This document shows positions 20,640 to 30,858 of a stretch of 42,374 bases of DNA, one piece after another (position 1 is the first letter of the stretch; each line of letters opens with the position of its first letter). The DNA is taken from the NCBI GenBank assembly GCA_018398765.1, contig JAHBMJ010005922.1, positions 19,003-61,376 on the forward strand, in the 5' to 3' direction. This DNA comes from Chromera velia (taxonomy: Eukaryota > Sar > Chromeraceae). Both the position numbers and the translations under genes were made by a program. A model generated the notes under the pieces. The model was not told where the DNA came from. It made no database searches and saw nothing but the letters and a program-made list of their open reading frames with translations.

Positions 20640-22680
20640 CATAAGCAGAATGTATGCACAAAAAACACCTGCGATTGCATCATTGCAACACAACTGTCAC
20701 AAACCCGGCCCCCGGCCTCCGGCTCCAGCGGCGTCCACAGCCCAAAAAGGTACTAAAATGGTCCTCAGAGGCCACTGAGTACGTTGGTGCAAGAATTTGG
20801 GCCAAAACTTAAAGTTTCCGGGGTCCCTCTCAAAATCCCGAAATTATGCTCAGAATCCTTAAAAAGCACCTAGTTACCTGATAAAAGCTCAGTCCGTGAT
20901 GGTCTTCTCTTGCTTTCCTTTCTCTTTTATTGTCTACAGTAGCACAGATGGTTAAAGCGACGCCATTCTGCTCTCTTAGGACCAGATAGCTTGTGTCTAT
21001 GTCAGGGTGAAGTCTTGTTGTACTGTTGGTCTGCTTTGGCGTGTCTGACAGCCCCAGTGTGGAGCAGTCAGGAAAGGACCTCCCAGGCCTCCTGAGCAAT
21101 ATCCCTTCTTTCTACCAGGAGGCCACAGGTTTGATCCCCGGCAACTTTGCCTGATGCCCTGTATCTGTTATCATCCTCCCAGGCCGGTGGGATAGGTTTT
21201 TGGTACGTCTGCTGGTTGTGAGAAGGCAAGATTGTTTTGTCTTCTTGTTGTGGAGAATTGGCATCTCAGGGGTATTGATCGACCTTCAGCTCCCCCGGTA
21301 AGTCGTTTTGTCCTACTCTTTCCCTCCAAACAGGATTGTATGAGTGTTGGACAGTACTTCTGTGTGCTGAATGGAGGTTCAAGACACTCTAGAGAAAAAG
21401 AGGTCTTCAGATGATTTCACACAGGGCGCCCTATGGAGTGTATCTTTGTCTTCCTCAGCAGACTTATTGACTGAAGTCCACAGTACCCATTCTTCATCCC
21501 CTGTTTATACTGAGTCTCCCTAGTGAGTCTTTTGAACCATATAGACTGTGTTGGTATGTAATTTATCATGATTGATGCCTCACAGCCCTTTCTAGACTTC
21601 TAAGTCCACGGAGGCCTCTTTGGCCTCTTCAGGTATCAGACCTCAGACGTCCGTTCTTCGGACTCCCTGTGAGTCTAAGAATCGTTTTTTCTGCACCAAG
21701 CAGCTAGAGAGAGTCTAAAGAGGTGAAATGTTGTCTGTTAGGTTCATTGGTTCGAGTCCAGGAGGGAAAAGGGAACAGAGGGCTGTTCCTTTTCCCCTCA
21801 AAATTTTTGAGCCGGTTAAGGTCTGGCGGCGGGTTCTAATTGTTCCATACACATCTGTATGACCTGCCGCCGCGTTACGTATTAGGAGTTCCTTCTGCAC
21901 AAGTGAAAGCATGAAGGAGACCAAGATAAAAACGTTGGACTACAAAGGTTCCCACAAGGAAACTTAGGAAACGGATAGACGGTCCTGGTGTGTGTTTTTT
22001 GATTCAGAAGGTATGAAGACCGAAGCGTTACTGGAAGCTAGGTCAACGGAGAGCAGTGAGTCGCCAAGTGGTACCAAGTGGTAAGCTTTTGTAAAAGATG
22101 AGGTCATCAAAGATATGTTCAGTAGTTGAACATCAATGGTAAAGTGGCAAGCTTCAATGGCAGAGTATGAATATCACCAAATAACTGCATGTGACCGTAC
22201 TCGTGACTGACCTTTCCGAATCTCAGTTCGCCCACATTGACATCCTGGTCAATCCGGTCACTCCTGAAGGCTGAAGCTCTAAGATGGCAAAAAAAGAAGA
22301 GACAATACTCTGGAAAGACAATTCTTAGACTACTGTCCTTGAGCTGTTTAGACGTTGGCCAGTGAGCCAACTCTGACTGGTCAACAACGGGTTAAGCAAC
22401 TCTGCATACTGAGGAGATGAAATTTCTATCCGCCTATCGTTTATAATATACCTACACTTTAGCTTGTTTTTTTCTCTTTCTGGCTATTATGATGCTTTGA
22501 TTGTCCAGAAGTGGTTTTGTTTAGAAAACGCAAATGATGAAGCTCTGTTGGATCGGTCTTGTCTTGAAGCCAAGTCGGGCTGTCCCAGTCACACTGAGGC
22601 TGAATTCTTGTCCAATTTTTAGAGCCAGTTCAAGTTTTGCATTCATTCATGCATGGAGCCGGTTAGGAACGGTATACGTC
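20640..22680. other. Unannotated interval, no gene recognised
   Basis: Two kb of mixed composition with no long or family-like reading frame. It holds RNA polymerase III B-box-like strings (GGTTTGATCCC near 21128 and GGTTCGAGTCC near 21749) but no tRNA cloverleaf. A hairpin pairs GGCGGCGGGT with ACCTGCCGCC at about 21825-21873. It could contain decayed tRNA-derived short elements; this is only a suggestion. Confidence 0.4.
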
Positions 22681-23050
22681 ATAACCCTAAAGAATATCCG
22701 GTGGAATAGCTAGTGAAAAAGTCCGGTTACCGGACATTTTGACTTGCTTTTTTGAAAAGTCAACTTACTATTTTCAAAAAGTCCAGTTGGTGGATCTCGA
22801 GAAGTATATGGACTATAAAGCTGAAAATTGATGTACAAAGCGGGCTTAAAGCGTCTGGAAGCAAATAGAAGCAAACAGTAACTTTTAAAAGCTTTGGACA
22901 ATTATTTTCCTCAAGTAGAAAAAAAGTCCGGTTGCCTAAAATAGCAAGTCAAAAAGTCAATTTGCCAAAAAAAAGTCTGGTCAACCGGACTTTTTTCAAA
23001 AAAGTTTAGTGGACTTTTTGAAATGGCAACTGAACTTTTTAAAATGTCAA
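22681..23050 (+). repeat. Left terminal inverted repeat
   Basis: Near-identical in reverse complement to about 24290-24628 over its outer 250 bp, then decaying into A/T-rich modules. A 63-codon open frame within it (22710-22901, minus) has the mirror frame at 24441 on the plus strand; both come from the repeat and are not genes. Confidence 0.85.
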
Positions 23051-23292
23051 CTTGCCTTTTTTTTAATCATATTTTTCTTACAAAAATAATAGGGTTAAGC
23101 CAATAAAGAAGCAACTATAGAATAAAAGATGAAAAAACTTGTTTATAACTCTAGGAACTACTATCATATACTATAAAAAACATACAAAAACTTACATGAA
23201 AATGTACTTACATATGATGATGAAGCTAACACATAGAAATTGAAAACATGCAGACAATGTTACGCATAAACAGATGCAAACAGTAAGCTCGT

Positions 23293-23859
23293 TTAATGCT
23301 CTGCTGCAAAATAGCTTTCGTTAGCCTTTTTATGCTTCAAAAGCCAATTAAAAACCAGATCTTCCATGATGAATCGATCATATATGTATCTGCCACCCTG
23401 CAGAGCAAATCTCTTGCATACTTTTTTATGGAAGCTCTCGTAGCCATAACACTTTGCAGTGTTGAGCGATCCAAATCGCCGAATCCAAAGCAGAAAGTGT
23501 GAGTAGAAGTATGTTTTCAGTACTGCCCAGCTATATGCTTTTGTGAAGAGTTTTTGCCATATGGGGATGATGACTTCGAGCTCTTTGACTTTTATTTCAT
23601 GCAAACGACCAGTCAAGGCCAAAAGAATATGTAAATAGAGGCAAAACGAACATCCCGGCACATTTTCACACAAAAAAATATGAGGATACCGTTCCTGCAA
23701 GAACGTCATGACTCGCGGGAAAACATGTCTGACGTCTGCTGCTCCAAGCTTAATCAGTCTTTTGTTCCGCGGAATCTCTCGCACCCACTGAGTAGGCGGC
23801 ACCCACTGATTTTCGGGAAAAGTTTGTGGTCGGGGCGCAATTGCAGATTTGTTATGCAT
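23293..23859 (-). CDS. Transposase-like protein, C-terminal part
   Basis: 188 codons inside the inverted-repeat element. The segment WAVLKTYFYSHFLLWIRRFG, followed by a conserved-looking Y-E-S-F-H-K-K-V, matches the closing part of KDZ/Plavaka-type transposases ('K.H...H....IRRFGP....E.FES.N'), where the His/Glu residues sit near the catalytic core. The preceding stretch is helical with Cys pairs. The N-terminal two-thirds and the first catalytic Asp of such enzymes are absent, so this is a remnant unless spliced to unseen exons. The stop lies near the left repeat. Assignment rests on motif memory; a captured host fragment is the alternative. Confidence 0.5.
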   Translation of the reverse strand: MHNKSAIAPRPQTFPENQWVPPTQWVREIPRNKRLIKLGAADVRHVFPRVMTFLQERYPHIFLCENVPGCSFCLYLHILLALTGRLHEIKVKELEVIIPIWQKLFTKAYSWAVLKTYFYSHFLLWIRRFGSLNTAKCYGYESFHKKVCKRFALQGGRYIYDRFIMEDLVFNWLLKHKKANESYFAAEH

Positions 23860-24146
23860 TGCTTTCCGATATAAAATTCACCATTCAGATAACAGAGTTG
23901 CGGGAACTGAGTGAAAAAGAACGAGAGGACAGGGAGGTGGAGGAATTCGAAGATGACTGTATGGTTGTCTTTCGCTACCTTAAAGTAATCCCCCCCACCG
24001 ATCTCCCAGAGGAGAAGAAGAAGAAATACACTCAATTTCTGCGGGATTCGGGAACCACAAAGTGGGAAATGTTTATCCGAGAAGGGCATGCCTTAAATAC
24101 AGATCAGCAGCCCCTCTCTGGAAGGTGGAGAGACTACGAATTTTGA
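23826..24146 (+). CDS. Glu/Lys-rich frame inside transposon, unknown
   Basis: 106 codons opposite and partly overlapping the 5' end of the transposase-like frame. The coding-looking part starts after a CAG at 23889: helical ITELRELSEKEREDREVEEF, then YLKVIPPTDLPEEKKKKY and a Trp-bearing end. A gene of the element, a captured exon or a fusion are all possible. No family recognised. Confidence 0.35.
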   Translation: MVGAQLQICYALLSDIKFTIQITELRELSEKEREDREVEEFEDDCMVVFRYLKVIPPTDLPEEKKKKYTQFLRDSGTTKWEMFIREGHALNTDQQPLSGRWRDYEF

Positions 24147-24289
24147 TGAATCCCGTCAACTAGCTCGAATTTAGTTCCCTGTTGCTTGATACACATACTA
24201 AGCTTTCACTGTTCTATCAGAGGCATGCATTTTCATTAAAAAATATCATTGATTTTAAGGGAAAAAATATGATTAAAATGTTAACTGGA

Positions 24290-24628
24290 CTTTTTTTTTT
24301 GGCAACTTGCCTTTTTTTTTGGCAAGTGGCAGAAATTTTATTAAGTAATTTTGGCAAGTTAACTTTTTGACTTACTATTTTAGGCAACCAAACTTTTTTT
24401 CTATTTAAGGAAAATAATTGTTCAAAGCCTTTAAAAGTTAGTGTTTGCTTCTAGACGCTTTAAGCCCGCTTTGTACATCAATTTTCAGCTTTATAGTCCA
24501 TATACTTCTCAAGATCCACCAACCAGACTTTTTGAAAATAGCAAGTTGACTTTTCAAAAAGGCAAGTCAAAATATCCGGTAACCGGACTTTTTCACAAGC
24601 TATTCCACCGGACATTCTTTAGGGTAAT
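24290..24628 (-). repeat. Right terminal inverted repeat
   Basis: Reverse-complement partner of 22681-23050. The AT/GC border of the surrounding DNA resumes at 24629. Confidence 0.85.
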
Positions 24629-25376
24629 ACGTGTTACTGGGCCCGCCCGGTCTTCGCGCGAGTACCGCAAGGCCTGGCCCGGCGCGCGCCTTCAAGGCAA
24701 CATATAGTAGCCCAATCCTTCACAAACTCTAAGCAGGCCGATACTAACTGATACTCGGCTGCTCAAGAAAGAACCGATATAGTCGATACTTCGATACCGA
24801 TACTGATACAATACAATATCGATATGGTAGCTATCCCTAGTTACCAATTTGATGGTAACCAAAAGCTTTCTGACAGGAGCCGGTAGTTACTCCTAACAGC
24901 ACAGTGTATAGAAATCTGATAAAAATCAACAGAAATCTAATCTAGAATCTAATAAAAATGTCATAGAAATCTTGACATAGTTTTTAGGCCCAAATTTCTA
25001 TATCTAACTCTTTATAGTTCCCTACAAAAAGTTATGAATGCAGGACGGAAGAAGAGATAGACAAAGACAGAAGGAAACTTTAAGATACTTTGTCTGTGAA
25101 TTCTTGCGATCATTCAAAATCAAGTACATTCGATCATGAAAGCTTGCGACGTCAGAAAACAAGAGTTAGGACTCTTCGATGGGCCCTGCCGCGCAAGGAA
25201 AACAACCCCAAAACCAACAGTACTTGGCAGCTTAATGCCCGGGCGACGTGAAATCGGACCCTTGCGCGGAATCTGGAGTGCGACCAAAGAGATGGTTTAA
25301 GTTGAAATACACTGTTACTCATCTCGATCACTCTGCAGCCACTCCAGGGCCTGGCCTTCTTTTCCTCTTCTCAGAC

Positions 25377-27533
25377 TCAGGCAGTCAGGCTGGCTGCAGC
25401 TTCTCGCTTTTTTGCAGCAAGAAGGTCAGACACGAGTCGCTCCCGCGCCGCTTTCTCTGCTTCGTCCACCTCGCTCTCACTGTCACTTTCACTATCGCCC
25501 TCTGCTCCATGGACTCTGTCAATGATGCCCATCGGCGAGTCTCCACCCGCACCCATGTAAATGTCCATGAGGGAAGCTTCATTATCCCTATTGCCTGCTG
25601 CAGCTGACAACACTGCTTGGAGGTTTTCTTCGAGTCGACGAGCTTCCTGCAGAGAAAGATTAATTCGAAAACTCTCTTTTCAGCAAGCAGTACAAAAATA
25701 CCGACGTTCTTGCGTGTGTTTCATTCTCTGTTGATACCTACGGGAAGCTCCTCAGAAGCAGTCGAATGCACTGAGAAGTTCATGGCATGAAATCGTACGA
25801 AAACTCAAGACAGCAAGATGCACGACCCGCAGACCGGAAAACAGGACCCGCAGAGCGGAAAAGCTTCTTTGATGCAGGGAACGGAGAGGACATGCAGACC
25901 GGCAGACTACCTGTGTTTGTCAGGAAAGAAAGAGACAGGGAACAAAACCTTCGAAGCAAGGAGACAAAGCCACGACGGTTCGTTTTTACACTTTTCCGCT
26001 TCCCCGCGGGGCCTTCTCGTCTCGTCCGTTCCACGAGCACAGTTCCTCCCCTAAATCCCCTTGGGTGTGTGCATTTTCTTTCATACAGATTTATTTTTCT
26101 GTACGTATGTATGTATATGTATGTATGTATATGTATGTATGTATGAAAAAGAAATCTGTATGAAAGAAAATGCCCCCCTAAATCCCCTTGGGTGTGAGAG
26201 GACGAATTCGCTCTCTTCCCTATTCCTTTTGGATTTCTATCTTCAAGAATTCCTTTTGGATTTCTATCTTCAAGAATTACACGCAGCCCGCTCACCTACC
26301 TGGGTCTCCTCGTCCTCATCATCTGATTCCTCGTCAGACTCCTCGTGCGTACCGTCTTCCATATGAGATTTTCGCTCGCTATCAGGAGCGGGCGCAGAGC
26401 GGCGCGCCCGTTTGGGGACGCCAGAAGGAGAGAACAACGCTTCTCCAACTGCGGACGGCACAAGCTCTGTCGAAGGTCGCTTTGAAGAGCGGCGCGCTCT
26501 TTCGGCAGAGGGGGGCTGACATCCCTGTGCCGCAACGTTCATGTTCTCCTTCCCTCTCTCTCCTTGCTCCGCGGCCTCCTCCGACGCGGTCGACCCGCCC
26601 TCCATCTCTTCTTTTTCGCATTTTGACACGCCACTTTCCCTTCCAGCACTACTGCTACTATCAGCGCCGACGCTATCCGCATCACTGCCGATGCTGCTAC
26701 CTGCATCCCATCTGCGGCGTCTCCTTTTCTGCTCAGAAGACTTCTCTCCCTGCTTCCCTGCAGGTGGCGCTGACGAGGATGGAGAGGGACGACGAGCATG
26801 CCGTTCTCCCTCTGCGCTTTCGCTCTCAGAAGGACCGTCTCCCACGAGGGTCGGCATGACTTTGTCCTGCAGGTGGTCTGTAAAGAAGACATCTTGGAGA
26901 ATCTCCCTCTGCGCAACTGCCGTCCCTTCGTCCAGACAGCCGAAAACGGCTTCCCACACGCCATTCAGACTCTGGAGCTGTTGACTCCAGAAGAATCCGT
27001 TCTGAATAGGCAGCAGGAAGCACTCCGACTGATCCTCCACCTGAGTCACTGCAGACGCAAGGCATTTTAAGCGGGCATACACACACAGCTTCTTCACGGA
27101 TAGAGGATAAAGAGATTTTATGACTGATTTCTTCAACACGCTACAGAATGCAAATTCTAAGTAGAAGAAGAAACGGAACAAAAAGTGCATGCACTTTTTT
27201 TCATACAGAATTCTTTTTCTGTACGTATGTATATGCATATGCATATGAAAAAGAATTCTGTATGAAAGAAAATGCAAGTAGAAGAAGAAACGGAACAAAA
27301 AGAAGACAGCTTCACGCTCCTCGTGTCGGCAATCAAGCAAACCGACTGATGTTGGCACTGACTCTGGCTCATGTCGCCTGAGCTGGGGGGTCCCTTGGAG
27401 AGACCGAAGGCTTCCAGAAACTTCTCGAATGCCGTCAGACCCTCTGGTGTCGTCCGACCGTGCTGCTCGAGGGCTTCGCGGAGTCGGAATGGTTCGGGCT
27501 CCAGGCTGCACTCGAAGAGGAGCGGTAAGAATT
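25377..27533 (-). CDS. TIMELESS: TIMELESS gene, C-terminal exons
   Basis: Last three exons of the gene that begins at 42173. Exon 27533-27363 (phase 1 in, phase 1 out) starts FLPLLFECSLEPEPF and continues LTAFEKFLEAFGLSKGPPSS. I read this as the PARP1-binding-like C-terminal region of TIMELESS ('LLWLQ..L...F..LL..LGV.PP'). Exon 27048-26300 is 749 nt. It opens QVEDQSECFLLPIQNGFFW, then turns into a long disordered tail with Arg/Lys clusters (KRRRRRW, KRARRS, possible nuclear localisation signals), Ser/Glu tracts and an acidic end (HEESDEESDDEDEETQ). Exon 25646-25377 is Ala/Glu/Asp-rich and ends RLVSDLLAAKKREAAASLTA plus stop; mammalian TIMELESS also carries an 'ALLLAHKKKA' helix near its acidic end. 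Codon phases match at both junctions (donors GTCAGT and GTAGGT). Both introns here contain palindromic inserts, and the acceptor of the first exon is itself made of such an insert. Confidence 0.75.
26048..26196. mobile_element. Palindromic insert A with 22-bp flanking repeats
   Basis: An exact 22-nt direct repeat, starting CCCCTAAATCCCCTTG, lies at 26048-26069 and 26175-26196. Between them is a 105-bp hairpin: outer arms TGCATTTTCTTTCATACAG and its complement, loop a GTATGTAT-rich tract. It lies in the last TIMELESS intron. No coding capacity. Confidence 0.75.
26222..26275. repeat. 27-bp perfect tandem duplication
   Basis: Two adjacent identical 27-mers (26222-26248 and 26249-26275), starting ATTCCTTTTGGATTTC, in the same intron as insert A and next to an exon end at 26300. 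The length equals the flanking duplication of insert B. Confidence 0.85.
27159..27302. mobile_element. Palindromic insert B with 27-bp flanking repeats
   Basis: An exact 27-nt direct repeat, starting AAGTAGAAGAAGAAACGG, lies at 27159-27185 and 27276-27302. It encloses a 90-bp hairpin with the same arms as insert A (TTTCATACAGAATTCTTTTTC side) around a GTACGTATGTATATGCATATG-like loop. It lies in the TIMELESS intron 27362-27049. Confidence 0.78.
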
Positions 27534-27552
27534 CTGTATGAAAGAAAATGCA
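27527..27552. mobile_element. Half-copy of the palindromic insert at a splice acceptor
   Basis: 25 nt (27527-27551) are identical to the right arm of insert B. On the minus strand it reads TTTTCTTTCATACAG followed by AATTCTT. The CAG at 27536-27534 is the acceptor of the TIMELESS exon starting 27533, so the arm supplies the pyrimidine tract, the AG and the first seven exonic bases. Confidence 0.65.
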
Positions 27553-28283
27553 TGTGAGGGAGGCGGCAGAAACATACGAAAATGCGATTCTGCTGCAGCG
27601 AAAAATGGCATGCACAAGCCCCAAACTGCGTTTTTTCCTATCACAGCAACCCCAAAGATGAAAAAAACGATTCATTTGAGCTGTCAGTGGTAAAATTCAC
27701 ATTACACAAGAAGAGACGGAAGGTCTCCCCTAGAGCACATCACAGCACGCTCGGGCCAGTTAGAATGCTGAACAGGAAAGTGACCGTACCAAGAAACGGG
27801 AGACAAAACATGCGCATATCATGACAAATGCGAACCGACATGGAAGCCGAATAAGAACCAAAACTTTGCATTTCAAATGCCGAACCGGGCCCCAATTTGG
27901 ATGTGAGCAATGTGGGCCTCGAGGTCACGTGCGCAAAGACTCAGGGGCATAAAGAAAAACTGACGTGCTGAGGTTAGCGTCTTCTTCTTCTTCGCTTACT
28001 AGCTCCTTCCACCTGATGATTGAGTCCTGCATCCAATGCATCCAAGGTCCGTCATGCAGATTTAAATGTGTGCGGAGGCGACTGCCTATCTGCAAACTTT
28101 CTGACGTGTTCCTTCATCGGGTTCCGGTCTTGCATAGACCTATCGCGAGCAGGGATTGAGTCGAACACAGTGAAAAACGGCCGCAAATTTATTCTGTCGT
28201 GCTTTGCGATAAGCACAGTACGAAATTCCATTCCTTCTTGTCTCTGCAGCCAAAACCGGTTCCAAGCCAGCACAGAAAAAATG

Positions 28284-28718
28284 AAATACCCGCCGGTCCC
28301 CAAGCTTGAAGAAACGTTGCGACTTCTCATCCCCGCAAAAAGCAGACTGTCCTTCTTAAGGCACCCAGCCCCTTCTCATCCCGGGCGACTCTTCTTTTTC
28401 AACGGCTTGGGAGATTGTTCCCTGACAAACAGTAATGGTTGTCAAAAAGGATTATAGGGCGGATTTTTTCGTGCTCAGGAACTCACTCTGAGGGCTTTGA
28501 AGAAATTCCAAAGGGCACAGAGAGCCGATTTTGTCTTGCTTGTAGCTACAGATCCATCACAAGATGAGAACGTGTCAAGCGCAAGGCGTACAAGGGCAGC
28601 ACAAAGAATTCTGGACGACCCACGAGCCCGTTCTGCGTACTTTCGAGTCTCCAATCGATGTCGCAGGCTGCCATCCCACGTTTGCTCGTGCCCGTTCTCG
28701 CGTCGTTCTGCAGTATGA
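28284..28718 (+). other. Plus-strand coding-like segments nested in a TIMELESS intron
   Basis: Two open stretches lie opposite the TIMELESS intron 28968-27534. One follows an ATG near 28280 and contains YPPVPKLEETLRLLIPAKS, resembling the 'LP.LPVP.LE.TL.RYL' opening of carnitine/choline acyltransferases. The other starts after a CAG acceptor at 28476-28478 and contains AAQRILDDPRARSAYF, resembling the last helices of a J domain, but HPD is not present. The frames do not join in phase through the obvious 47-nt intron. Likely a gene fragment or chance; no complete domain is present. Confidence 0.25.
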
Positions 28719-28968
28719 TAAAAAGGAGGGTGACTCAAGAAAGTGCGGCAGCAGCGGGGAAACAATGACTGAAAATCATCGCGCTCGTCCGCTGCTCAAA
28801 AAAAGGAGACTCAAACGACCTAGAAGATTTGAGAGAGGGGTCTAAAGAATACGTTTTTTTTATTTTGTTTGCTTCGTTTGACCTCACTTCTCATTCACAA
28901 GACGCAAAAATGGCTTCATGCCCTGTCAGGCAGATCTGAAGATGTATCTTTCTGGTGAGCAGACTCAC

Positions 28969-30693
28969 CCCGCCCCACTGGGCCACCATCAGCCCGGCCG
29001 TCGGTCATCTCGAACTCAAAATCTGCATGGTCTTCAAACAAATATTGATGCGACACAGCTTGAAGCTGTGCGTGGCTACAAAAGAACCCAAAAATGAATT
29101 GAACACAGGGCAAACGACCTGAGAGAAAATCCTGATTCAAGAGCTTTCTCACTTTTTTTGTCCAGTGCATCTAGGTCATCTGACTAGGTGGTACAGAAAA
29201 GTGCGGGAAACGACACAGAGACGCAAGTGTTCTAAACAACGGGATGACCAACCATCTTTTGCCGCTGCTGCCTGAGCCTCAAAGTCCTCAATCGTTTCTT
29301 CAAGAGTCTGCAGAATAGCGCGCAAGGCGAGCGAAATATTAAATTAAATTAAATTCGCATGCAAGCCTGCTGCCTGAGCTTCAAAGTCCTCAATCGTTTC
29401 TTCAAGAGTCTGCAGAATAGCATCGGGCCAACAGGTGACTGTTTTTGGAGATGGGGGGGGGGAAGGACAAAAAAGGACTCGAAGACTCTCAAACTTGCGG
29501 CGGATCGTGAGGGGAAAAGGGGGGATCTGGAAACAGAAAGGATGGATCAGCAAAGGGCACAAAAAAAGAAGGGCTTCGGGAAACGTGGGGCCGACGCGAA
29601 GGGTTGATTGCTGTAGGATCGGGGCACACAACCGACCTCCAAGCTCTCATTGGCGAACTCCCGAAGAATTTCCTCCCTTTGCGACAGAAACTGCATGCGC
29701 GAAAAATACGAACTTTCTTCTGTGGGCAAGCAGTGAAGTGAACGGAGCAAAACAAAAGAGGCGCAGGCCCACGGCGAGGGTTCATGGTACCTGTAGATCT
29801 CCATCCCTTTGAGACACCGGCATGACCAATCTGCAAACGAAACGATCCCTCTACTTCAACGAGCACCCTGATTGAAGAGACTCTTCAACGGAAAGCGAAG
29901 TGAAAAAGTCTGCGAAGAGAGTATTCACCGAGAAGCAAGCTCGCCAATGACAACAAGTCGGAGTGCGCTTCTCGCGTTGCATCTGTTAACACACAAGAAA
30001 AATGTTACCGCCATGATGACGCACCCGCGATCCATAATTCTTTGGAAGTCTCCATTCGTCGCCATCGTCTGCAAGCAAAATAGTAGAGACAGAATCTGTT
30101 TCTCCGCCTATGGATAGACCTCAACAAAATAGAAAAGATGTTTGGCAGAGCCTGTTCTCCAAAACCACTTCTTCTTGGTAGACAGTGTGGTCGCGATCCC
30201 CAGGCTTGAGGTTGCGCTTCGAAGCCTTCCTTTTGTCTTTGAAACGCTTCTTGGTACAGGATTTCCTGGGCGCCTTGCGAAGCTTTGAGAAGCTTTTTTT
30301 TTTTTTTTTTTTTTCCAAAAATGTCCAATTTAACTTTATTGAGCCAAAGGGTGGGCTCAGTTGCTAACGATTTAGATAATACATTCTATGGCCGCATTTT
30401 TACTTGCCTGTTTCTTATGTCTTCGGAATGCTGGCAGCAATATTAGTAGGCAACAAAGCGCATTACACCATTTTAAGAGAAATCTGACCGGCTGAGAAGA
30501 AGCCGAGGTTCTCAAGGAGGCCGTGAAACTTTCGATTGTGCAGTAGTTCCTTGGCGGTCCCGGCTTCAAATTGCAAAAGTGGATCGGCTACTTCTCGCAG
30601 ACTGCCATCTGCTTCGAGTGAAAGGCGCTCTTCTCTCCAAGAGTCAAAAAAGTCGGCAAGTTCACCAAGGGCTCCCCTGACGTCAACGCCCGT
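28969..30693 (-). CDS. TIMELESS: TIMELESS gene, exons between the helicase-facing core and tail
   Basis: Continuation of the gene from 42173. Exon 30693-30469 encodes an acidic/helical stretch ending FHGLLENLGFFSAGQ; if its donor (GTGTAA) were unused the frame would stop at 30463. Exon 30282-30166 is very basic (TKKRFKDKRKASKRN), a likely nuclear localisation or DNA-contact region. Its acceptor is odd, because a run of 21 A (30314-30294, sense) stands where a pyrimidine tract is expected. Exons 30068-30009 (GDFQRIMDRGCVIMA) and 29690-29637 (FLSQREEILREFANESLE) are phase 0 throughout. A TLEETIEDFEAQAA segment exists twice, with acceptors before 29409 and 29307. Exon 29075-28969 contains FEDHADFEFEMTDG and ends phase 1, matching the next exon at 27533. 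How the duplicated segment is joined to 29075 is unresolved. Confidence 0.6.
29265..29421 (-). repeat. Duplicated exon segment in TIMELESS
   Basis: Fifty-five bases at 29265-29319 recur at 29367-29421 with one mismatch, 102 bp apart. The unit includes the acceptor CTGCAG and the codons for TLEETIEDFEAQAA. Confidence 0.85.
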
Positions 30694-30858
30694 CTGCATA
30701 CATCAGGCCAAACAACAAGAATAAGCGATCTTCCTTATGGCTGGACGAAGAGTACATGTCCGCATGGGGTTTTTGTACTGCTGTCAAGGCAAGCAAAGGG
30801 AGCAAACAAGGCAAATATGCTGCAGAGAGACCCAAACCGACCAACGACGTGCGCTTAC

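Larger units (their letters stand above)
22681..24628. mobile_element. DNA transposon with long terminal inverted repeats
   Basis: About 350-bp inverted repeats bound a 1.95-kb element. Outermost bases are ATAACCCTAAAGAAT at the left end and, reading inward from the right end, ATTACCCTAAAGAAT. Both repeats contain alternating CCGGT, CAAGTTGACTTTT and poly-A/T modules. ACGT lies just outside each end (22676-22679 and 24629-24632), a possible target duplicate of 4 bp or slightly longer. Between the repeats are a minus-strand transposase-like frame and an overlapping plus-strand frame. The element is too short for a full transposase of this type, so it is probably non-autonomous. Confidence 0.8.

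Noticed and set aside
21120-21760. tRNA genes at the B-box-like strings near 21128 and 21749
   Set aside because: No acceptor stem, A box or anticodon arm at the right spacing; at best decayed tRNA-derived repeats.
26187-26859. Plus-strand frame of 223 codons
   Set aside because: Antisense of the large TIMELESS tail exon and of the 27-bp duplication.
29800-29835. Extra TIMELESS exon (SCRCLKGMEIY)
   Set aside because: Phase 1/2 edges do not fit its phase-0 neighbours at 30009 and 29690.
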